A stretch of DNA of 64,000 nucleotides from Bactericera cockerelli (Eukaryota > Arthropoda > Insecta > Hemiptera > Triozidae). Location: contig CM044964.1 in the NCBI GenBank assembly GCA_024516035.1, forward strand, positions 5,227,160 through 5,291,159. Reading direction: 5' to 3'. Below the pieces are notes generated by a model that had not been told where the DNA came from, did no database searches, and worked only from the letters and a program-made list of their open reading frames with translations. The position numbers and the translations under genes were made by a program. This document shows positions 57,413 through 64,000 of this stretch, piece after piece; position 1 is the first letter of the stretch; every line of letters begins with the position of its first letter.

Positions 57413-58013
57413 CTTGGCGAAGCTGGTGCAGCCCGCTAGTGAAAGATATAGCGAATTGGAAAATTACTAAATCGCTGTCGAATATTTTCCATTTCAATGG
57501 AGGAGTTCTATCAGTCCCAGAATGTTGGCCAAGTAATTTAGATTCACCCTTTATATACTTAAATCTAAGTAGCTCTGGTATATAAAAAAATTAAGACATA
57601 GAATAAATAAAAATAGATGTATCACTTTTTTCTATTGTTTTTTCATAATAAAAACTTTAATTTGGTAGTTATGACTAAATAATTTAATACTATTTTATGT
57701 AATTATGTTTCCGCAAAAAAGATTTTATATTTTACAATCAGTAGATGGATGGTGTTTTCTCTGTAAGAAAATAGCATTTTTATTTAAAAATCACGCGTAT
57801 TTTATTGTGTTGTGCTGAGTTCTGTAAAATTTAGTAGAAAATACAATAAAATCTGTAGAATTGAACATGTAGGAAAAACGGTATTTTACCATATACATAT
57901 GTATAACTAATTTGAAGAAAATCGCTAGACAATTTAGGAGATATAAATAATTTAGTGTAAAATATCAAAATTGGCACATGTACCTGTACATTTACAATTG
58001 TACACAATGTGAA

Positions 58014-58267
58014 GCTAGCGTCGATGTTGAATACACCGGTTCCCTTCAGAACACCGAAGTTAAGCGACATCCAGCGAGGTTAAGACTTGGATGGGTGACC
58101 ATTCAAATTCTAATTCTCGTGACGCTGGCTTTTCCCGGCCCCACTCAGGCTGGGTGAGGTCAATGTGAGTAGCAGGTTTGTGAGTTTCCTGCGAATGGAG
58201 GGTAAAACCCCCGTCGTGATATGACCATGGCAGTTGAAAGCGACGTTAAACCCCACTTAAAAAAAAA
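58014..58267 (+). mobile_element. SINE-D, 5S rRNA-derived, full length with target duplication
   Basis: 5S-like head (CACCGAAGTTAAGCGACATC, GACTTGGATGGGTGACC), core, CGTCG...CGACG hairpin and A-tail. The 12-bp repeat ACACAATGTGAA lies at 58002-58013 and 58268-58279. Probably a recent insertion: core nearly identical to 7650-7914. Confidence 0.92.
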
Positions 58268-58914
58268 ACACAATGTGAACCAATCACAAGGAAGTATTGT
58301 GTCCAAAACACTCTTACACTTTTTACTTTGATGTATGTATGTATTTTCTTTATGCATACAGAGTACTATTGCATTTACGTGTATGATACGGTATACCTAC
58401 AATATTATGAGAAAATATACGTCCTCATATTATATTACATAATAAATGTATTATTTCAAATAAAAGTCTATTTATGATTAATTAATTTATAACTTGTAGA
58501 AAATAATAAAACTTTGATTCAAGTAAACAAGTTCAGAAATAAGAACAAAGTAACACCACAACCGCCACAAAGAGAGAGAAAGTAAATATTGATAAAACAA
58601 GAATCAACAACCACCGCAAGAAAATTTTCATCACTTTAATCCTCCAACTAAAAAGTTACTCCCATACTCGGGGCGGAGATTTTTTTAGGAGATTCGCCTA
58701 CTCGAAAAAGCAACTTTTGAAATTTGAAAGTTTGACTTTAAAGTTTGACTGAATTTTATTTTAAAGAGGGGGTGGTTATTTTTAGAATATGCCAAAATAA
58801 TGGCTGTCTTCTTCTATGACTACAATCCTAGGACTAGTTTGCAATTATTTCGAGTTTTAATTTTGAGATTTTTTTTAAACGTCGGTCGATTTCAAATATA
58901 TGGTCTTATCGCTA

Positions 58915-58965
58915 CAAAGGGTGTTACCCTCCATTCGCAGGAAAATCACAAATCTGCTGCTCTTT
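58915..58965 (-). mobile_element. SINE-D core fragment
   Basis: GGGTGTTACCCTCCATTCGC and CAGGAAAATCACAAATCTGC match the reversed core. Confidence 0.7.
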
Positions 58966-58984
58966 CAACTTCTCACTTTTCTGT

Positions 58985-59159
58985 CAACTTCTCACTTTTC
59001 TGTTTATACTGATTAAAATGGAGAGGTTAGTTGGTGGCATGGATATTCAGAACTATTACCTGCTGATGAGAGCAAATATGCTCGAAACAGCTGTCTAAGT
59101 ATGTTCTGATATTCATGTACATCTGGTACAACTTCTCACTTTTCTGTTTATACTGATTA
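58985..59159 (+). repeat. 31-bp direct repeats framing a 113-bp insert
   Basis: CAACTTCTCACTTTTCTG and TTTATACTGATTA occur at 58985-59015 and 59129-59159, identical over 31 bases. A partial third copy precedes them (58966-58983). The insert between (59016-59128) carries the hammerhead. Confidence 0.9.
59047..59109 (+). ncRNA. Hammerhead ribozyme, type I (Penelope-like style)
   Basis: All core elements are present in order. CTGATGA is at 59063-59069; stem II is GAGCA/TGCTC (59070-59083) with loop AATA; GAAA is at 59084-59087; a minimal stem III uses A87-U94 and C88-G93 around AGCT; GTC at 59093-59095 is the cleavage triplet. Stem I has a proximal part (ACCTG with TAAGT, one C-A mismatch and a G-U) and a 7-bp distal part TCAGAAC (59047-59053) with GTTCTGA (59103-59109), separated by an internal loop as needed for tertiary contact. 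Minimal stem III hammerheads are known from Penelope-like retroelements. No such polymerase is seen nearby. Confidence 0.85.
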
Positions 59160-59202
59160 TACTGCTGTGGGCTCAAAATGAGTGCAAAAAAATCAAAAAG
59201 TT

Positions 59203-59292
59203 TGTGTCAGCCGCGATTCGAACCCACGACCCTGGGAATGATTCGATCAAGAGGCAGAGGCGATTAGCCCTGCACCACAGCGCCAGCCGTGT
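59203..59292 (-). mobile_element. tRNA-like SINE head
   Basis: Minus strand has CGGCTGGCGCTGTGGTGCAG with an A box and a GGTTCGAATCGCGGCTG B-box end. The acceptor-like ends pair (CGGCTG with CGGCTG only weakly), so it is more likely SINE-derived than a working tRNA gene. It matches no other family here. Confidence 0.5.
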
Positions 59293-59525
59293 TCAATACT
59301 TAGCTCTGGCCTTTCTTAGTGACGTCATTGAACAGGACGCATGCAAGACTGAAGCAGAAAATAAGGATCATCGGAATTACGGTGGAGAGAAAGGTTTGGA
59401 AAAAGGAAGGAAGAAAGGAGGGGAATAGATACGGGGTGGGGTGGAGAAATATTGAGACAAGCAGTAAATAGAGGAGAGAAAATGTAGGGCAAGGAATGTT
59501 TTGAAGAAAGATGCCTAGAGGGAAG

Positions 59526-59637
59526 AGATGGAGAGAGAAAGACAGAAAAGAGAGAGAGAGAGAGACAGAGAGAGAGAAAGAGAGAGTAAGAGAGAGATGA
59601 AAAATAAAAGAAAAGGAAAAGAAATATTTAATACGTT

Positions 59638-59690
<53 letters not shown>

Positions 59691-59700
59691 AAAAGAAAAG
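59526..59700. repeat. GA-rich tract
   Basis: Two (GA)n arrays separated by a duplicated GATGAAAAATAAAAGAAAAG-like segment. Confidence 0.95.
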
Positions 59701-59702
59701 AA

Positions 59703-59905
59703 AAGGAAAAGAAATTATTTATACTGCTAGATTAGGACTTACAGTCCCATTATTCCAACAGTAAGCCCAAGACGTATTAAATATTATGTAGTAAAAAGCG
59801 CAGATGAGAGGATAATTTGTCTTGTTCTGGCTGAGTTTTGAATCCATGTCTGGAGTTCCGGGGTTCAGGGGGTGCCGCCTTTACCACTAAGCTACCGGGA
59901 GGAAT
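59703..59905 (-). mobile_element. SINE-A, reversed, diverged
   Basis: Tail hairpins partly kept (TACTGCTAGATTAGGACTTA); head end TTTACCACTAAGCTACCGGG on the plus strand. Confidence 0.8.
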
Positions 59906-60369
59906 AAAGAGAAGAGATGTTCTTTGAGAAGAACTGAAGGGTTTATTGAAGAAGATTGAAAAGAGAGAAGTAGAAAAAGAAATGGGACAAGTGGTAAAGC
60001 AGCACAAAAGAGAGAAGGATAACGAAGAAGCAAGACCGGGAATAGAGAGACATACAAATAACGGAAAAGGAAAGAGAGATGTAAAATAAGAGGAAGAGCG
60101 AGGGAGAAGTAGAATGGAAGGAAGAAGGAAGAGAGAGAATGAAGAGAGGAAAAGGAGAAGGGAGAGCAACAAGCGAAGTAGAGAAATAATAAATAATAAA
60201 AGAATGCAGAGAGAGATAAGAGAAGAGAAGAATGAAGAGGAGAAGAAGTGAGTTATAGAAATAAAAGAGTGCAGAGAAGACAAAAAAGAGAGCAAGAGAA
60301 AGCAGCGAAGTAAAGAGAGTGAAAAGAGAGGACGAAAAATAAAGGTAGAGAGTAAAGAGGAATGGATGA

Positions 60370-60572
60370 GAGGTTTCAAGAGAGAGAACAGGAAAAATGC
60401 AAAGGAGAGAGAGAAAAAAGAGAGCGAGAGTGAAAAAGGGAAAAAAAGGAATGATGGGAGAGATATTTCAAGAAAGAAAACAGGGAGAAGAAGAAGGAGA
60501 GAGAGAGAGAGATAAAAGAGAGAGAGAAAGAGTAGGGAGAAAAGGAAGGACGAAGGAAGAAAAATAAGGAAG

Positions 60573-60632
<60 letters not shown>

Positions 60633-60930
60633 CAGAGAGAGAATGGAGAGATAATGGGTATGGAAGGAAGCTAGAGGAGAAATAAATAAGAGAGGGAGAG
60701 ATAGAGGAGAAGGATACGAATGAGAGAGAGAGGGGAGAGAGAGTAAGTATGCGAAGTAAGAAAGGGGAGGAATATAGAGGAGAAATAAAGAAGAAAGAGG
60801 TAGAGATAGAGAAGAAGGACAAAGAAAATAAAGAGAGAGGAAAGAGAAGGAAGAGAGAAAAATAGAGGAAGGAGAAGGAAGAGAGAGAGAATGAGAAATG
60901 AGAGGGAGAAAGAGAAATGAGATCTGTGAG
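60370..60930. repeat. GA-rich tract, about 560 bp
   Basis: Purine-only stretches with a perfect (GA)n core at 60582-60628. Purine-rich DNA extends back to 59900. Confidence 0.93.
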
Positions 60931-61177
60931 AGAGCTTGACATTTTTTCTCCTGGAAGCAATTACAACCTTTCCCTGCTAATGGGCATTTTAATCCATCGG
61001 AAGTCATTAATGGTTTGGGGGGTTTGAAAAGGTTCGATTTCAACTACTTGAGAGATTTTGGTTAGAAAAAGGTATGGTAATTTTACTCGTATCTTAGAGA
61101 AAGACTAGTTTTAGTGTATGAGAATTTCAATCCGTGATTCCCGTATTTGGGCCTGAGCCCAAATTTTGTGGCCCATT

Positions 61178-61440
61178 CAGTGCACTGGTAGTCAAGTGGT
61201 TAACGCCCTAGTCAGGTAATCCAGGTAGCGTAGGGATATGTTAGTTTGAATCCCACTTAATGCAGGAATTTTTCTCATTAATTTGAGTTTGTGACCAGTG
61301 ACTACATAATAATAGGACCCTGAGGGTTAGGTCGTAGAAAATGCTTTGAGCATGAATAACCTAGCCTGGTGATTGCCTTCCACTGAAGTATTTTAATTAA
61401 AGTTTTATTATTCTTGTTATTATTATTCAGGCCATACACC
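61178..61440 (+). mobile_element. SINE-G (tRNA-derived)
   Basis: A box GTCAAGTGGTTAACGC, B-box-like AGTTTGAATCCC, body GAGTTTGTGACCAGTGACTA and AGAAAATGCTTTGAGCATGA, ATT-rich end. The second copy lies at 53320 (reversed). Confidence 0.85.
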
Positions 61441-61786
61441 AAACTAGGTTATTGGGCTATTCAGTTGTTTCTGAGATTTGTGCGATGGAATGTATTTAAC
61501 AGACCGACAGAGAGAACAAAACCAAAATTCCTCAGAAGGGTATAAATCGTTCAGAAATATGAAAAATAAATAAATCGGAGCAAAATAATGTTTTTCTTTA
61601 TTAAAACCAAAGTCAATACTTCCGATTTCTAATATTAGAAATTTCTAGGGAGTAAGTAATATTATCATGATCAGAAAAATAATTAAAAATTTTGTCTTTT
61701 CTTTCACTCAAAAGAACGGAGAGTGAAAGGTTAAAGCAAGAATTTCCTTTTCCTTCGTAGCGTCTCGTATCATTTACTTCATATTT

Positions 61787-62155
61787 TTTATCTCTCTTTC
61801 CCTTTCTTTATCCCTCTTTCTTTCTTTCTCTCTCTCTCTCTTTATAGAAAGGGAGAGAGAGAAATAGAGAGAAAGAATGAGAGAGGAAGAAAATGAGAGA
61901 GAGAGAAAAAAAGAATGGTTGAGAGAAAGAAAGTGAGAGGAAGAAAAAGATAGAAAAAAAAGGGTGGTAGAGAGAAAGAAAGAGAGAGGAAGAAAATGAG
62001 AGAGAGAGAGAGAGAAGAGAGTGGTAGAGAGAAAGCAAGAGAGAGAGTGAGAAAATGAGAGAGAAAGATAAAAGTGTGGTAGAGAGAAAGAAAGAGAGAG
62101 GAAGAAAATGAGAGAGAGAGAAAAAAAAAGAGTGGAAGAGAGAGAAAGAGGAAAT
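61787..62155. repeat. CT tract switching to GA tract
   Basis: CT-rich to 61847, then GA-rich with GTGGTAGAGAGAAAGAAAG blocks repeated every 60-70 bp. The switch at TCTTTATAGAAAGGGAGAGA forms a foldback. Confidence 0.9.
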
Positions 62156-62212
62156 TTCAAATTTTAGAGTAATTTGATATTCATTATTGAACAGCCAAAA
62201 ACATTATTATAT

Positions 62213-62362
62213 ACCGACCTCAGTAGCTTGATCAATAAGGCGGCGAACTTGTAACCTGGAGGTTGGTAGTTCAAGTTTCGGTTTAAGCGTGGATTTAGCA
62301 GAGCGAGTTTCATTAGTTTTTGTGATATTACGAAAGTGATTAACACAGCTGTATGATAATTA
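62213..62362 (+). mobile_element. SINE-B (tRNA-derived)
   Basis: Near full length: CCTCAGTAGCTTGATCAATA head, GGATTTAGCAGAGCGAGTTT body, TTACGAAAGTGATTAACACA end. Confidence 0.85.
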
Positions 62363-62374
62363 ATCAGTCAATCA

Positions 62375-63445
62375 GGGTTGCTTGGAAGAGATTGCCATAG
62401 TTAATAACCCCAACCTTTACAGGGTGTCTACTAAATGGTCAAAGTAAAATTCCCTGACTTTTCCAGGTTTTCCAGACCATTTTTCCAGTATCTCCAGTCT
62501 ACTTTTTTAATGAGACATTTTATGTATATTATAATACATAAGACCTCAATCTTTTTTTGCTAGTCCACCGACACCTAACCAAATATTTTTTCTAAATCAA
62601 TTAAATGAGTTTTCTGGTAGGTTCTACGATATCAAGATTTAGTACTGGGGAATAGACATCAGCAGGATGTCGAATAGGTGGATATGATGTACAAATTGCT
62701 TACTCCTTGCTTTTTTTTTTCAAATAAAATGTAGTGTGATCACCACAAGACTTTCCTTACCCTATTGCTAAAAAATCACCAAATCTTTTCTCGTAAATTC
62801 GATAAAAGTTCGCTAACGGTAGCTCTTATCAAGAATGTGTTAGGAATGTTAAAAAAAGAAATACACAAATTATAACCTTATATTTATTGAAATTTCGCCG
62901 AATACAAAACTTTCCTCATTATAGGATAAGGAAAGTTAAATGTAATAAATCAACATAAAAATAGGAACCCTAAAGAAAATTGAAGAACTTTCAGGGAAAA
63001 CCCTGAAAAAAAAAACATGCTAAAATTTTAATAATCTTCTAAAAAGTAGTTAAAGTGTTTTGTGTTTCTTACCAAAGAAGTATTATCAGACTGCCTGAAT
63101 TACAGTGGCGCCGCAGGCGAATTTTTTTTATTAATCATTTTCATGACAAATTTGGATCTTTAAAAAATTCCCTGACTTTTGGTGTTTTTTCACAAAATTC
63201 CCTGACTTATAGTGATTTTTCACAAAATTCCCTGACTTTTTCGGTCTCGAAAAATTCCCTGACAATTCCAGGTTTTCCAGGTATTCCCTGACCAGTAGAC
63301 ACCCTGCTTTAGTTAGCACATATGTATATATTTTGTTTAGTTTTTTCCTGTTTATATTAATATTGTCAATTTTGTATTTCAATTTTTAACTTTGTTTGTT
63401 TATATATAATGTTCTTCTAATAAAGTGTTTCATAATACCTAATAA
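62375..63445 (+). mobile_element. LINE 3' tail, family T, split by an inverted-repeat element
   Basis: Left part GGTTGCTTGGAAGAGATTGCC to 62419; right part from 63307 (CTTTAGTTAGCACATATG) through AATAAAGTG. Removing the insertion restores the usual family T order. Confidence 0.88.
62420..63306. mobile_element. Inverted-repeat element, 887 bp (CAGGGTGTCTACT ends), 5-bp target duplication
   Basis: Ends CAGGGTGTCTACT and AGTAGACACCCTG. CTTTA is duplicated (62415-62419, 63307-63311), confirmed by other T copies that have it once. Just inside both ends is the same-orientation phrase AATTCCCTGAC...TTCCAGGTTTTCCAG. A 36-bp tandem repeat (ACAAAATTCCCTGACTTT) lies at 63160-63285. No ORF. Confidence 0.88.
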
Positions 63446-63459
63446 TAACTTAATCATAG

Positions 63460-63660
63460 GTCACATTCTGATTTCTGAGATTAAAGCTCACCATTTTACA
63501 AGTTGAACAAAAAGTGAGGTTATTAGAAAAGATTCGTTCACATAATGAAAAATGAGGATAAAAAGATCAGTTCACAACAGAACTAACTTACAAATGCTGA
63601 TGATTTGTATTGCTATATCTCCGTAACGGTAAAGAAGCAGCCATTGGGTCTGGATATTTA
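63460..63660 (-). repeat. Dispersed repeat (family I), uninterrupted copy
   Basis: Reverse of 35434-35472 joined to 35728-35865, giving the empty site for the H insertion there. Confidence 0.65.
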
Positions 63661-63864
63661 CCATCCACAATTCCACACTCACTCACCTGCAAAAAAAAAA
63701 GAACATAATTTTCTGTAAATGTTTTTGTTAAATAGGTAACGGACCGAATAAATTATAATTGAAGCCATTTGTTCGTACTTTGCAATGAGGCCAAAGGCCA
63801 AATTATGAAACAGGACGAGATTTATAGCCGTATTTAAAAACAATTTTGTCTGAGCAATGTCTCA

Positions 63865-64000
63865 AGCAAGGTAATCTAATTCAATTCAATTGTATTTATT
63901 GAAATTTTAAAATAACAGATTGAACACAATTTACAATTTATATAGGTACTTAATTCTAATTAAATTTAATATTACATGCTAGTTAAATATCCCTTATTAA
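63865..64000 (-). mobile_element. Possible reversed LINE 3' end at the right edge
   Basis: Reversed it ends CAATAAATACAATTGAATTG, resembling the AATAAATA/AATTCAA end of the LINE at 27330-32270. The body lies off the window. Confidence 0.35.

Larger units (their letters stand above)
56713..57553. mobile_element. Possible inverted-repeat element (AGGGTGAATC ends)
   Basis: Left TACAGGGTGAATCGAGATTC and right inverse-like GATTCACCCTTTATA. Matching is limited to about 15-18 bp. It contains a family T piece and a GT array. Confidence 0.4.

Noticed and set aside
58018..58105. 5S rRNA gene
   Set aside because: Only the internal control region is 5S-like, it is joined to a SINE core and A-tail, and it has a target-site duplication.

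Overview
This is a gene-poor, AT-rich stretch of an animal genome, most likely an insect. The evidence is one receptor exon with a clean eukaryotic splice donor, tRNA- and 5S-rRNA-derived SINEs, a mariner, jockey/CR1-type LINEs and very long (CT)n/(GA)n tracts. I cannot fix the species. A run of 100 N at 4041-4140 is an assembly gap.

The only convincing host gene is the first coding exon of a class A amine receptor at 19312-20019 on the minus strand, closest to insect alpha2-adrenergic-like octopamine receptors. It runs from the N-terminus through TM4 and ends at a GT donor. The rest of the gene would lie at lower coordinates and is not visible here. A dead mariner sits 71 bp into its intron.

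The other protein-coding sequence belongs to retrotransposons. An apparently intact two-ORF LINE lies at about 27.3-32.3 kb: ORF1 with PHD finger, coiled coil and FP25K-like C-terminus, ORF2 with endonuclease and reverse transcriptase. A second LINE ORF1, with a different C-terminus, is open from 1078 down past the left edge; its ORF2 must lie outside the window.

Most of the remaining sequence is short mobile DNA. I separate eight SINE-like families by internal comparison (labels local to this window): A, B, C, E, F and G with tRNA-like heads, D with a 5S rRNA head, and H with a (CAA)n tail. There is also a recurring LINE 3' tail (T), found nine times as good copies. At least ten inverted-repeat DNA elements are recognisable, several starting CAGGGTG and several with long, nearly identical arms. 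Target-site duplications are readable for SINE-D (7650-7914, 58014-58267), SINE-E (9698-10060), H (53531-53771), the mariner and several inverted-repeat elements. Many copies are nested, so relative insertion order can be read.

The signals most worth follow-up are a hammerhead ribozyme at 59047-59109 framed by 31-bp direct repeats, a 5S-headed and a tRNA-headed SINE sharing one core with a covarying hairpin, and the way nearly every retroelement family here ends in a small hairpin just before its A/T-rich tail. Long stretches between these (for example 4.2-7.0, 12.5-14.9, 23.8-25.1 and 45.7-46.8 kb) show no gene I can support. ORFs inside the CT/GA tracts and minisatellites are products of the repeats.
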